The notes: generated by a model from the sequence alone, not told the origin. A stretch of DNA of 64,000 nt from Pandoraea capi (GCF_902459735.1 NZ_CABPRV010000001.1:496001-560000), one strand, 5' to 3'. Shown: positions 18,137-27,559, numbered from the stretch's first letter. Program-made: numbers and translations.

Positions 18137-20991
18137 GTGCTGCGCCATCGGGCACTCCCGGCACAGTCCTCGCCCGCGTCTTCCCCATCGTCCACGTCTG
18201 CCACTTCGCCCGATTCTTTTGTCTGGCGCTCATGGCGCTCATCGTGCTCATCGCGCTCTGGCTGCCCACCGGCGCCGTCGCGGCTGCCGCGGCAACTGCA
18301 CCGACGCCTTCCGGTAAGCCAGTCGCCACCTCCGTCGCCATCGACCTCGCAACCGCCCCGTCGCCGCTCAAGCTCGACACGCAGTTGCGCATGCTCGAAG
18401 ACCCGACGCGCCGGCTCGACGCGACACAGGCACTTGCCGCGCCCGGCTGGCGCCAGGTCGTCCCGCGCATGCTCAACGCCGGCTACAGCCGCTCGGCGTT
18501 CTGGCTCACCGGCAACGTCGAGAACCTGAGCGCGGCGCCGGTCACGCGCTGGCTGAGCGTGGGCATCGTGCGGCTGGAGGACATCCGCTTCTATGCCATG
18601 CCGTTCGGCGCCACGCAGCCGAGCGTTAGCTGGCGCGCGGGACACACCGTGCCGCTGACGCAGCACCCCATTGCGTCCGAGACCTCCGTCTTTCCCATCA
18701 CGCTCGCCCCCGGCGAGCGCATGACGTTCCTCGTCCGGGTGGAGACGCGCTCATCGGTCAGTCTCGTGCCGCATCTCTGGCGTCCCGACGACTTCCGCAT
18801 GGCCGAGGCGCACAACGCCATGATCGCCATGCTGCTCGCGGGCTCGATGATCTCCATCGGGCTCTACGCTCTCGTGCTCGGCATCGCGCGACGCGATCCG
18901 GTTTTCGTTCTTCTCGCGCTCACCACCATCACGCAGGTCGCGCAGGACATGGCGTTTCAGGGCTTTCTGTATCGCTATGTTCTGCCGCAAGGCGGCGAGT
19001 TCATCGTCCGGGCGCCGAGCTTCTTCTCGACACTGACGGCCGGCGCGTTCAGCGCAATGCTGCTGGCCTTCGCAGGTCTGAACGGCGTTGCGCTGTGGCG
19101 CTGGACGTACCGCGTCATGATCGGGATCATGGGCTTCATGGCGGTGTGGGTGCTGTTCGGCGACCACCGTGTGGCGGCCTTCACCCATCTGCAATTGCTG
19201 ACGGTCTTCAACGTCATCTGGGTCGTCTCGCTGATCGACGGCTGGCGACGCGGCTGCAAGAACGCGCGCCTGAGCCTGCTCTCGTTCTCGCCGGGTTGCG
19301 TCGTGCTGTTCTGGCGGCTGGCGATCATCAACGGCCTGCTGCCCGAGGAGTGGCTGGCCAACACGGCGATGGCGTGGAGCACGAACATCTCCGTACTGCT
19401 GATGCTCACCATCATCGTGGCCGGACGCTCGCGCGAACTCGTGCGCGAGCAGCGCGCTGCGCAGCGCGAGGTGTTGCAAACGCGTCGAGAAGAACAGGCG
19501 CGGCTGGCCAACGCCGTCGACACGCGCACGCGCGAATTGCAGGCGGCCCTGATTGCGGCCGACGAAGCCAACAGCGCCAAGAGCGACTTCCTAGCGCGCA
19601 TCAGCCACGACCTGCGCACGCCGCTCACGTCGATCATCGGTTTCGCGGACCTCGTCCAGTCCGGCGGACGCGAAGACGCCGACCGTGGCCGCATCATTCG
19701 TCGCAGCGCGCATCACATGCTCGCGATGGTCAACGATCTGATCGAATACGCAGGCGGCGGCGCGGCCGATGCGCTACACGTCGCCCCGGTCTACACCCAC
19801 GCCTTCATCGACAACATGGCGCACGAAGGCATGAGCCTCGCGCGCAAGCACGACAACGCGTTCCTGCTCGACGTGCGCGCGCCGCTGCCGCCGCTGCTCG
19901 CCTTCGATGCCAAGCGGGTGCGTCAGGTGTTGGGGAATTTGCTGGACAACGCGGCGAAGTACACCACCGACGGCACCATCACGTTGTCACTGTCGGCCAC
20001 TCCGGACGCCACGCGCGCCGACATCGTGCACGTGTGTTTCGGCGTGGAGGATTCCGGCTGCGGGATCGCGAAGGAAGACCTCCCCCGCGTGTTCGAACCG
20101 TTCGCGCGGCTCGACGGCGCACGCCGTTTGCCGGGCGTGGGGCTCGGGCTCGCGATCGTCAAGCAGTGGATCGAGCGCATGAACGGCACCATCGCCATCG
20201 ACAGCACGCCCGACGTCGGCACACGGGTGACGTTCTCGCTGCCGCTGCACGTGGCGCGCGAGACCGACCTCGTCGCGCAATCGTTCGCGGGCGCCACGCA
20301 TGCGCTCCCCCCGCTCGACGGCACCGGCTATCACATCTGGCTTGCCGAGGATTCGCCCGAGATCCGGCAGTTCCTGCACGACGAACTCGCCAGTCTGGGC
20401 TTCTCCGTGCGGACCTTCGGTGACGGCGTGGCGCTCATCGCCGCGCTGGGCAATCCGAGGCAGACGCTGCCGGATCTGGTGCTGACGGATCACATGATGC
20501 CCAATGCCGATGGTCTGGCCGTAGCACGTGCCGTGCGCCGACGCTGGCCCGACGTGCCCGTGCTGGCCGTGTCCGCCTCACCGCAGGTGGTGGCAGGCAG
20601 CGGCGTCGGGCGTGCCGCGGGAGAGGAAGGCAGCGAAGCGGACGACGACGCCAGAGGGTACGACGCCTGCCTGCTCAAGCCGGTCGAACTCGCGGACCTG
20701 CGTCACACGCTGGCGCGGCTGCTCGACCTGCAACGCATCGACGCCCCGCTCGCCGCCGACGCGGATGGTGAGGCAGACGCCGACAGCGCTGCGCTCGTAC
20801 GACCGTCACGCGATCTGCTGGTGGAAGCCCGACAGTTGATCGCCATGGGCGCGATCACCGATCTGATGGACTGGGCGCGTCACCTGAGCACGCTCGCGCC
20901 GCAGTACGACGGCTTCGCGCACCACGTCCACCAGCTTGCCCAGCGCGGAGACCTTGCCGGGCTGGAGACGTTGTGCGCGGCGCCGTATTAG
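18133..20991 (+). CDS. Hybrid sensor kinase, 7TMR-DISM type
   Basis: 952-aa inner-membrane hybrid histidine kinase. Order: signal/anchor segment (about 15-50), a periplasmic 7TMR-DISM extracellular domain (about 60-215), seven membrane helices (about 225-425), a coiled coil, the HisKA H-box with His492 (RISHDLRTPL), the HATPase with N-box (GNLLDNAAKYT), DSGCGI and GVGLGLAI, then a receiver domain with Asp786 (LTDHMMPN). The ligand is unknown; 7TMR-DISM sensors often bind carbohydrate-like or small signals. It pairs with the REC-AraC regulator through the ATGA overlap. Phosphate may pass His492 to its own Asp786 and to Asp94 of the partner. Confidence 0.93.
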   Translation: MSAAPSGTPGTVLARVFPIVHVCHFARFFCLALMALIVLIALWLPTGAVAAAAATAPTPSGKPVATSVAIDLATAPSPLKLDTQLRMLEDPTRRLDATQALAAPGWRQVVPRMLNAGYSRSAFWLTGNVENLSAAPVTRWLSVGIVRLEDIRFYAMPFGATQPSVSWRAGHTVPLTQHPIASETSVFPITLAPGERMTFLVRVETRSSVSLVPHLWRPDDFRMAEAHNAMIAMLLAGSMISIGLYALVLGIARRDPVFVLLALTTITQVAQDMAFQGFLYRYVLPQGGEFIVRAPSFFSTLTAGAFSAMLLAFAGLNGVALWRWTYRVMIGIMGFMAVWVLFGDHRVAAFTHLQLLTVFNVIWVVSLIDGWRRGCKNARLSLLSFSPGCVVLFWRLAIINGLLPEEWLANTAMAWSTNISVLLMLTIIVAGRSRELVREQRAAQREVLQTRREEQARLANAVDTRTRELQAALIAADEANSAKSDFLARISHDLRTPLTSIIGFADLVQSGGREDADRGRIIRRSAHHMLAMVNDLIEYAGGGAADALHVAPVYTHAFIDNMAHEGMSLARKHDNAFLLDVRAPLPPLLAFDAKRVRQVLGNLLDNAAKYTTDGTITLSLSATPDATRADIVHVCFGVEDSGCGIAKEDLPRVFEPFARLDGARRLPGVGLGLAIVKQWIERMNGTIAIDSTPDVGTRVTFSLPLHVARETDLVAQSFAGATHALPPLDGTGYHIWLAEDSPEIRQFLHDELASLGFSVRTFGDGVALIAALGNPRQTLPDLVLTDHMMPNADGLAVARAVRRRWPDVPVLAVSASPQVVAGSGVGRAAGEEGSEADDDARGYDACLLKPVELADLRHTLARLLDLQRIDAPLAADADGEADADSAALVRPSRDLLVEARQLIAMGAITDLMDWARHLSTLAPQYDGFAHHVHQLAQRGDLAGLETLCAAPY

Positions 20992-21023
20992 ATCATTCGT
21001 TAGATCACTCGTTAGATCAATCA
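20988..21023. repeat. 12-bp tandem repeat x3 bridging two convergent stop codons
   Basis: Three copies of TTAGATCA(T/C/A)TCG-like units (20988-20999, 21000-21011, 21012-21023). The first carries the TAG stop of the kinase (+); the third carries the TGA stop of the MHS carrier (-). Each copy holds a stop in both directions. Confidence 0.85.
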
Positions 21024-22369
21024 CGCAGCGGCTGGTGTGCCGTCTCGCGCGCGGCGAAAAGCGCGATGGCCGTGACCGCGAGCGCTGCCGTCACATACAT
21101 CGACACCGCGAACGTCGTGCCGTATTCCTTGTACAGGCTCACGATGATCAGCGGCGCGAAACCACCGCCCAGAATCCCCGCCAGCGTGTAAGCCAGCGAC
21201 GAACCGGCATAGCGCACGCGCGTCGGGAACTGTTCCGTGACGAACGCCGCCTGCGGGCCGTACATGATGGCGTGAATCACCAGACCGATGACCACGGACA
21301 GCACGATCAGCGCCGGGCTCGACGTATCGAGCAGCACGAAGAAGCCATACGCCCAGATCACGGCGCACAGCACGCCGAAGCCATACACCGGACGGCGGCC
21401 GAGCTTGTCCGAGAGCGCGCCGAACAGCGGCACCGTCAGCGCGTTGAAGGCCGTGCCCACGAGCACCGCGCTCAGCGCCAGCGGACGCGACAGATGCAGC
21501 GTACCGGTCACATACGTCAGCGTGAAGACGACCATGAGTGCGTAGAGCACGTCCGAGCCGATACGCGAGCCGCCGGCGACCAGCAGATTGCGCCAGTGCT
21601 TGCGGAAAACGTCGGCAATCGGCATCTCCGCCTGACGGTCCGAATGCTGCATCTCTTCGAACATCGGCGTTTCTTCCACGCCACGACGCACCCACAGACC
21701 GAAGGCCACGAGCACGAGGCTCAGCAGGAACGGCACACGCCAGCCCCACGTGAGGAAGTCGTCGGGCGAGATCGAAAGCGTAATGAGCGCAATCAGGCCC
21801 GTCGCCAGCAGCGTGCCGAACGACGGCCCGACCTGCGTCCACGAGGCATTCAACCCGCGCTTTTTCTGATCGCCATGCTCCACCGAGAGCAGCACCGCGC
21901 CCGCCCATTCGCCGCCGAGCGCCACGCCCTGCACGAAGCGCAGGGCCACGAGCAGCACCGGACTCCAGATGCCGATCGACGCGTACGTGGGCAGCAGGCC
22001 CATCAGCCCGGTGGTCAGGCCCATCACCACGAGCGTGAGCACCAGCACGGCACGCCGTCCGATCTTGTCGCCGAGGTTACCGAACACGAAGCCGCCGAGC
22101 GGACGCGAGATATAACCGACGGCGTACGTCGACAACGCGAGGATGGTGCCGGCCAGCGGATCGACCGACGGGAAGAACAAGTGGTTGAAGACCAGCGCAG
22201 CCAGCGTGTTGTAGACGGTGAAGTCGTACCACTCCAGCGTGGTGCCGACCATGCTGGCAGTCGCCAGACGTCCCTTGTTGGCGCCTGGCTTCGCGGTCGC
22301 GGCGCTGTCGACCGCACCCTCTGCCCCGCTGTTTTCCCGTACATCGCGGGTATTCGAATACGTTGTCAT
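21017..22369 (-). CDS. MFS transporter, metabolite:H+ symporter (MHS) family
   Basis: 450-aa inner-membrane symporter of the MHS branch (ShiA/KgtP/ProP-like). The signature is clear: VGTTLEWYDFTVYNTLAALVF in helix 1, GNLGDKIGRRAVLV in loop 2-3, and RFVQGVALGGEWAGAVLL in helix 4. About 12 helices; a soluble N-terminus of about 40 residues. The start has TGGAG before ATG 22369. It lies 75 nt downstream of the barrel protein and behind a LysR gene on the same strand. The substrate is probably an organic or aromatic acid. Confidence 0.92.
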   Translation of the reverse strand: MTTYSNTRDVRENSGAEGAVDSAATAKPGANKGRLATASMVGTTLEWYDFTVYNTLAALVFNHLFFPSVDPLAGTILALSTYAVGYISRPLGGFVFGNLGDKIGRRAVLVLTLVVMGLTTGLMGLLPTYASIGIWSPVLLVALRFVQGVALGGEWAGAVLLSVEHGDQKKRGLNASWTQVGPSFGTLLATGLIALITLSISPDDFLTWGWRVPFLLSLVLVAFGLWVRRGVEETPMFEEMQHSDRQAEMPIADVFRKHWRNLLVAGGSRIGSDVLYALMVVFTLTYVTGTLHLSRPLALSAVLVGTAFNALTVPLFGALSDKLGRRPVYGFGVLCAVIWAYGFFVLLDTSSPALIVLSVVIGLVIHAIMYGPQAAFVTEQFPTRVRYAGSSLAYTLAGILGGGFAPLIIVSLYKEYGTTFAVSMYVTAALAVTAIALFAARETAHQPLRD

Positions 22370-22444
22370 GAATGTCTCCAGAAGTGCGCGAGATCTGCAC
22401 GAGACCCGCCGGAGCGACCGGCCTCGCGAATGAGCGTTGGGACG

Positions 22445-23098
22445 TCAGTCGCCGCTGGCGCCGAGGCGCCACAGCATGGCGAAGCGGGTCACGTCGGCGG
22501 CCGGTACACCGTGAGCGGCGGCCAGCGTCTCGGCGGCGGCGCGCACGGCGTCCGGGTCGGTGCCTTCGATGAGAACGACGGCATCGGCCGGCGGCAGCGG
22601 CGCGCCTTTGGCCGTCAGCGAGACGGACAGCGTCGGCACCGTGACTTGCAGCGTGGCGCGCACGATCCCGTCGCCCTGAGCCAGTTCGGCCAGTTGGGCG
22701 TTCAGACGCGAGCGGGCCTGCGTCACGACCGCTTCCGTCAGCACGAAGGCCGCGAGCATGCCGCCCTGACCTTCACCGGCTTCGACGTCGAGCGTGCCGA
22801 CACGGCGCTGCGTGCCCTGCATGCGCGCGAAGTTGCGCAGGGACCATTCCGTCTGGTGATTGAACGCCTGGGCGTACGGCTCGCTCGTGAACACAGCGGC
22901 GTCTTGCGTGCAGTAGAGTGCGAGGTACGGACGGGCGCAGTCATGCAGCGCCTTGAAGCGGCGGGCGAACTGGAAGCCCGGAATCGCCACACGCTCCTGC
23001 ATGTGTTCACGGTCGTACCAGCGGTTGAAATCCGCTTCGGAGGCCGGATCGATATTCGTCCAGATACAAAGTTGGGCGCGCGGGGCAGTCACAGTCAT
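22445..23098 (-). CDS. Ferredoxin-fold (dimeric alpha/beta barrel) protein of unknown function
   Basis: 217-aa soluble protein. The N-terminal half (IDPASEADFNRWYDREHMQERVAIPGF) resembles EthD/DUF4286-type dimeric alpha/beta barrels, small enzymes or binding proteins for hydrophobic or aromatic molecules. The start is ATG 23098; an in-frame TTG at 23122 is less likely. No catalytic residues can be assigned. Same strand as, and 75 nt before, the MHS carrier, so the two are probably one unit acting on one compound; the LysR gene upstream is the likely regulator. The 226-base gap before it contains an A/T-rich control region with the repeat CAAATTC. Confidence 0.65.
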   Translation of the reverse strand: MTVTAPRAQLCIWTNIDPASEADFNRWYDREHMQERVAIPGFQFARRFKALHDCARPYLALYCTQDAAVFTSEPYAQAFNHQTEWSLRNFARMQGTQRRVGTLDVEAGEGQGGMLAAFVLTEAVVTQARSRLNAQLAELAQGDGIVRATLQVTVPTLSVSLTAKGAPLPPADAVVLIEGTDPDAVRAAAETLAAAHGVPAADVTRFAMLWRLGASGD

Positions 23099-23324
23099 GA
23101 GGCATCCATCGGTTTTCGACAATCGGAGAGGCCGGCCGGTGCACGCTTCGCAACGAAGACGAAAGCATGCGCTATAGGCCGACCGTCCAGCCGAGTGTGC
23201 AAAACGACGGAAAATGCGTCCAACAAGAAATCAAATTCGCCGCGACAGCAAATTCTTATGACCGCCCAAACCCTTGCCGGGCGAGGCTTCGTGCCAGATG
23301 ACGCGGGGATGAGACCCGGACGAA

Positions 23325-24278
23325 TCAGGAATCGCCGGCGCCCCACACGGGGGCCGTCATGGCAGCCGCAGGCGGAATGGCGATGTCCGGTCCCATGTTC
23401 AGGGCGAACTCGCTGGCGGTGCGTTGCGCCAGACGGGCGACGTTCTCGGCAAGCAACGCGCCCGTGCGGAACGACCCGACGAGCGGCAGATTGGGGAAAT
23501 TGGCGTTCACGCGTAGCAGGTGCAGGCTGTGCTCGCCCAGTTCGCGCTGGATGATCGCCGGGGGCAGCATCGCCACGCCGAAACCATCCGCCACAAGGCG
23601 GATGATCGCCGCGACCGACGTCATGCAGTTCACCCGCACCGGGCGTTCGGCCGCGACCGAGAACATGCGCTCCAGCGTCTTGTGCGGTCCGGAATTGCGC
23701 GAGAAGCTCACCAGCGGGTAGGCGGCCAGATCGGCCACGTCGAGCGTTTCCCCTTCGAGATTGAGCTTGGGACTGGCTACCCAGCGCATCGGAAACTCGG
23801 CCAGCGGCAGGTTTTCCACGCCGGTGCCGTGCTGCATGTCCGTCTGCAGCACCAGATCGAGCGTGCCCGCTTCGAGCTGTTTGCACAGATTGATGGTCGT
23901 CTCGCTGGTCACCTCGATTTCGAGCTGCGGGTACTCGCGGTGAATGCGCGCCGCGAGATCGGGAAACCAGCTGTGCACGATCGACTCGACCACACCGATC
24001 TTGAGCACCCCCGGCGGCATGTCCGGGTCGCTCAGTTCGCGCTTCATCTCCTGCCCGAGCATGACGATGCGCTCGGCATACGCGAGCGCCTTCTGCCCGG
24101 CGGCCGTCAACGTGACCTCGCGCGCGCTGCGGTCGAACAACCGCACGCCGAAACTCTGCTCCAGCGAAGCGATCCGGCTCGAGACCCCCGCCTGCGTCGT
24201 GTGCAGGCGTTCCGCCGTCAACCGGAAGTTACGCAGCTTGGCGAGCCAGACGAAGGTTTCGAGAAAACGCAGGTTCAT
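23325..24278 (-). CDS. LysR family regulator
   Basis: 317-aa LysR regulator. The helix-turn-helix is MNLRFLETFVWLAKLRNFRLTAERLHTTQAGVSSRIASLEQ, with TQAGVS in place of the usual TQPAVS. The start is set by homology at ATG 24278; no good ribosome site is visible. The effector domain follows (VLKIGVVESIVHSWFPDLAARIH). It sits upstream of the barrel protein and MHS carrier on the same strand and most likely controls them. Confidence 0.88.
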   Translation of the reverse strand: MNLRFLETFVWLAKLRNFRLTAERLHTTQAGVSSRIASLEQSFGVRLFDRSAREVTLTAAGQKALAYAERIVMLGQEMKRELSDPDMPPGVLKIGVVESIVHSWFPDLAARIHREYPQLEIEVTSETTINLCKQLEAGTLDLVLQTDMQHGTGVENLPLAEFPMRWVASPKLNLEGETLDVADLAAYPLVSFSRNSGPHKTLERMFSVAAERPVRVNCMTSVAAIIRLVADGFGVAMLPPAIIQRELGEHSLHLLRVNANFPNLPLVGSFRTGALLAENVARLAQRTASEFALNMGPDIAIPPAAAMTAPVWGAGDS

Positions 24279-24584
24279 GCTTACGGGAGATGCGGACAAC
24301 CTTTGGGGAAAGGCCCATTTTAGCGGGAACACAAAAGACGTCGTTAAACGCATCCTGCGTATCGTCGACAACCGTCATTTGAGGGGGCCTGTTACGGCCT
24401 GGCGTTCCCATCGTGTTTCGTGATGTTTCGTTTTCGTAACGTTTTTCGCCGACGCGGCGCGCCTCATCTTCCCCATCTCCTTACGAATCAAGCAGTTAAT
24501 CGTCTCAAGAGGACTGGCACGGGAATTGCTGAATCTTGTGCAACGGCCCGTCGAGGCCGGAGGGCCAAATCTCTGGAGACTGTC

Positions 24585-24797
24585 ATGTCAACCGCCCATT
24601 TCCGCCGACCGCATCCGACAGTGGAACTCGCGCGCTGTGTGTTCCGGCAGCATTACATCCGCATCATGCAGGCCGAGTACCCCGGCAGCTATGCGGTGCT
24701 GGTCGACATCTGGCCCATGGACGGCCGTACGTTCTCGAGCATCGATCAGGCCAAGCACGCGGCCATGCTGTTCATCCGCAATATGGAAAACGAGTGA
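24585..24797 (+). CDS. Small protein of unknown function (70 aa)
   Basis: Not recognised. The start ATG 24585 has GGAG six bases upstream, which picks it over upstream in-frame ATGs. Basic N-terminus (HFRRPHP), then VELARCVFRQHYIRIMQAEYPGSYAVLVDIWPMDG and a final helix with an acidic end. No signal peptide or membrane segment; one Cys. It looks like a small folded alpha/beta protein. It starts after a 300-base gap downstream of the divergent LysR gene and precedes another small unknown gene by 58 nt, probably as one unit. Confidence 0.6.
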   Translation: MSTAHFRRPHPTVELARCVFRQHYIRIMQAEYPGSYAVLVDIWPMDGRTFSSIDQAKHAAMLFIRNMENE

Positions 24798-24855
24798 GTC
24801 CACGTAAGTGATCCCGCGCCGGCAAGCCTGGCGCGGCCAACGAGACGAGACCGAT

Positions 24856-25206
24856 ATGAAACACCACCACACCCGTCAGAGCGCCGCCGAGCGCCACGCC
24901 ATGGCCGCTTCGATGGCCCGCCCGTCGGCATGCCAGCCGGTTGTCCTCGACCCGGCGGCCGATCCGTACGCCCGGGTCGCCGTCGAGGCTTACGCGCAAG
25001 CCTGCGCCGAACAACAACCGTGGCTGGCCGAAGCCTTGCAGCGCCAGTACCGGTTGTCCGGGGGCACGCCATCAAGCGCAGCCGCCATCTGGCGCACGTT
25101 CCACGAAGCGCAACAACTCGCCCGGGAAGGGGACGGCTACGACGAAGCCGCCTGGACACACGTCGCGCTGCACCTTTGCGGCGTCCTTGGCGCGATGAAC
25201 CTGTAA
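24856..25206 (+). CDS. Hypothetical protein (116 aa)
   Basis: Not recognised. The start ATG 24856 follows a weak purine-rich site (ACGAGA). The N-terminus is His-rich (MKHHHTRQSAAERHAM); the rest is Ala-rich and helical (YARVAVEAYAQACAEQQPWLAEALQRQYRL, then AAWTHVALHLCGVLGAMNL). No signal peptide and no clear membrane segment. Codon use matches the genome. Probably translated with the 70-aa gene before it. Confidence 0.55.
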   Translation: MKHHHTRQSAAERHAMAASMARPSACQPVVLDPAADPYARVAVEAYAQACAEQQPWLAEALQRQYRLSGGTPSSAAAIWRTFHEAQQLAREGDGYDEAAWTHVALHLCGVLGAMNL

Positions 25207-25329
25207 GAATGTGAATTTTTGAAGGGGAGGGCCGTCGGGCGTTGCGCCGCGCCGACGGAAAACTCGGCGTGGCGGGCATTTCTGGCATACTTCGTGCAAA
25301 GAAAATTCCCGCAGTTTGCCTGGTACCCA

Positions 25330-26649
25330 ATGAGCAAGTCCGTCATGTCGGCAAAAGCCCCAAGCCGACTCTTTTTCGCCAAGATTTTCGGTGCACTGAT
25401 CCTGCTGTTTCCCGCTGCCACATTGGTCGTGCCGCGTGGTGGAAACACCGTCATGTTTCTGACAGTCGCGCTAGGTGCCGCCATTCTGCTCGTCGAACGC
25501 CAACGGGGAGACCTGTCGTGCCTCGTGCGCGAGCTCAAAACGAGCGCTCACGTCCGGATCCTGATCGGTTCGTTGCTGTTCCCCTTTCTCGCCATTCTCC
25601 TCGTAGAAGTACTACACGGCCACGTGGTCGCGAATACGCTTGACTCCCCGCTGCGATTCTTCCTTGCCGTCATCGTTTTCCTCGGATTGCGCCGCATCGT
25701 CAGCGTCGTCCCCAAATGGACCGATCTGACATTCGGCATCGGCGCCGTCTGTGCAGCGCTAATGGCGTGGTACGCCACCGCAGACCTGCTGGCTTATCGC
25801 GCTGAAAGCTCCTTTCTGAACGCGATCCACTTTGGCGACATCGCGTTGTTGCTGGGCATTCTTTCCGTGGTATCGATCCATTGGCTGCGCCGCGATACCC
25901 CATGGACCATCGCATTCAAGATTCTGGGCGCCGCAGCGGGTTGCTATGCCTCATGGGCGAGCCAGTCGCGCGGTGGCTGGATTGCACTCCCCTGCCTGCT
26001 GATCGTTTGGTTCCTGTGGCACAAGCATTCGAGCGGCATGGCCCGACGCGGCGCAATCGCGCTCGTGGCGATCGCTCTGCTTGCCGGCACTTTTTCGTCG
26101 AAAATGGTCCGGGATCGCTTTGAATCCATCCGGACCGATCTGACCAGCCTCGCCGCCGGGCACACTGACACCTCTGTCGGCATTCGCCTCGAATTGTGGA
26201 AAGTCGCGGGCAAGCTCATTGCGGAACATCCCGTGCTGGGACTCGGCGCCCACGGTTACCGTAACGCCATGCCAGCCATGGCAGCCTCTGGCGAATTGAC
26301 ACCGCTCACAGCCGATTACGGTAAGGGCGAAGTCCATAATCAGATCCTCGCCTACTTTGCCGATTACGGCCTGCTTGGCCTGCTTTGCATTCTGGGCGTC
26401 TATTTCGGCCCGGCGTACTTCTTTATCCGCGCCGCGCAATTGCGCCATAGCGATACGGAGCATCGAGCCGCCTTGATGGGATTGATGACGGTCGTAGCGT
26501 TTGCCGTCTTCGGCCTGACCGTGGAGACGTTCAATCTCAAGGTAACGGTCGCGTTCTACGCGACGATGCTGGCCCTGTTTGCCGCGTTCGCCTATCCTGT
26601 CGACTCTCCGGCAGACGACGAAACGCCCGCCAGCCCTGCCCGCCGTTAA
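25330..26649 (+). CDS. O-antigen ligase-like membrane protein (Wzy_C/WaaL)
   Basis: 439-aa membrane protein with about 10-12 helices and the Wzy_C region of O-antigen ligases, which join O-polysaccharide to lipid A-core on the periplasmic side. Seen: SQSRGGWIALP, the large periplasmic loop with GIRLELWKVAGKLIAEHPVLGLGAHGYR, and the conserved His in EVHNQILAYFADYGLLG. The start ATG 25330 has no clear ribosome site and upstream codons are open. Base composition looks lower in GC and less codon-biased than the neighbours, hinting at transfer, as for many surface-sugar genes. It could instead be a glycoprotein ligase (PglL type). A glycosyltransferase follows 16 nt later. Confidence 0.8.
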   Translation: MSKSVMSAKAPSRLFFAKIFGALILLFPAATLVVPRGGNTVMFLTVALGAAILLVERQRGDLSCLVRELKTSAHVRILIGSLLFPFLAILLVEVLHGHVVANTLDSPLRFFLAVIVFLGLRRIVSVVPKWTDLTFGIGAVCAALMAWYATADLLAYRAESSFLNAIHFGDIALLLGILSVVSIHWLRRDTPWTIAFKILGAAAGCYASWASQSRGGWIALPCLLIVWFLWHKHSSGMARRGAIALVAIALLAGTFSSKMVRDRFESIRTDLTSLAAGHTDTSVGIRLELWKVAGKLIAEHPVLGLGAHGYRNAMPAMAASGELTPLTADYGKGEVHNQILAYFADYGLLGLLCILGVYFGPAYFFIRAAQLRHSDTEHRAALMGLMTVVAFAVFGLTVETFNLKVTVAFYATMLALFAAFAYPVDSPADDETPASPARR

Positions 26650-26665
26650 TCGCAGCGCTCACGAC

Positions 26666-27559
26666 ATGCTAAGCATCCTGATCCCTACCTGGAACAATCT
26701 CCCGTTCCTCAAACTGTGCATCGATAGTGTTCGCCGCCATTCGAGCGAGGCGCACGAGATCCTCGTTCACGTGAACGACGGAAGCGATGGAACGCTGGAA
26801 TGGGTCCGCGAGCAGGGTCTGCGTCACACACACAGCAGCGGTAACGTGGGCGTCTGCCTGGCGCTCAACCAGCTCGCACCGCTCGCCTCGCACGATCAGT
26901 TGCTGTTCCTGAACGACGACATGTTCGTCACCCCTGGCTGGGACACCGCGCTCATCGACGCCGCCCGTGCGCTCGATACGCCGATCTATTACCTCTCGTC
27001 GGTGATGATCGAACCCAACGCAGGGGTCAGCAAGCAGGTGGTCTCGAAGGATTTCGGCACGACGACGGAAACCTTCGACGAAGCGGGTCTGATCGCCTTT
27101 GCCGCCTCACTGGGCCGGGAAGACGTCAACGGTGTGCCCACGCAGCCCACCCTCGTGAGCCGGAGTCTCTGGCACCTCGTCGGGGGCTACAGCATCGAGT
27201 TCGGACCGGGGATGAGCAGCGACGACGACTTCCTGATGAAGCTGTGGCTGGTCGGCTGCCGCACGTTCCGGATCGTCGGCAAGAGCGTCGTCTACCACTT
27301 CGGCTGCCGCTCGACCGGGCGCGTGGTGAAGAATCGCGGTAGCCGCGAGTTCCTGATGAAGTGGGGGATGACGCAGGCGGAATTCAAGCGCGACTATCTC
27401 GACCTGGCGGGAACGCCCGAGGGCGCCGCCCTACCGAACGTGCCGACGCCCAGCGGCAAGAGCCGCATCAAACGCGCACTGCACGGCAGCAAGCCCTACC
27501 CGCTCGAAGACCTCGCGCGTTGGGATACCGCCGTGCCGCGCCATCTGAAACTGGACTGA
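26666..27559 (+). CDS. Family 2 glycosyltransferase
   Basis: 297-aa GT-A fold glycosyltransferase, cytosolic and probably membrane-associated. MLSILIPTWNNLPFLKLCIDSVRRHS is the nucleotide-sugar binding start; LFLNDDMFVTPGWD carries the DxD-like acidic motif (NDDM); DDDFLMKLWLVGCRTF is the acceptor-side motif. The start ATG 26666 is set by homology. It forms a pair with the ligase-like gene 16 nt upstream, so a role in core or O-chain sugar assembly is likely. The sugar is unknown. Confidence 0.85.
   Translation: MLSILIPTWNNLPFLKLCIDSVRRHSSEAHEILVHVNDGSDGTLEWVREQGLRHTHSSGNVGVCLALNQLAPLASHDQLLFLNDDMFVTPGWDTALIDAARALDTPIYYLSSVMIEPNAGVSKQVVSKDFGTTTETFDEAGLIAFAASLGREDVNGVPTQPTLVSRSLWHLVGGYSIEFGPGMSSDDDFLMKLWLVGCRTFRIVGKSVVYHFGCRSTGRVVKNRGSREFLMKWGMTQAEFKRDYLDLAGTPEGAALPNVPTPSGKSRIKRALHGSKPYPLEDLARWDTAVPRHLKLD

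Noticed and set aside
20936-23554. Long plus-strand open frame of over 870 codons across the MHS carrier and barrel-protein genes
   Set aside because: Arg/His/Gln-rich antisense shadow; the minus strand encodes recognisable proteins through the same region.
25330-27559. Genomic island boundaries around the ligase/glycosyltransferase pair
   Set aside because: No tRNA, integrase, direct repeats or transposase on either side; only a mild composition hint.
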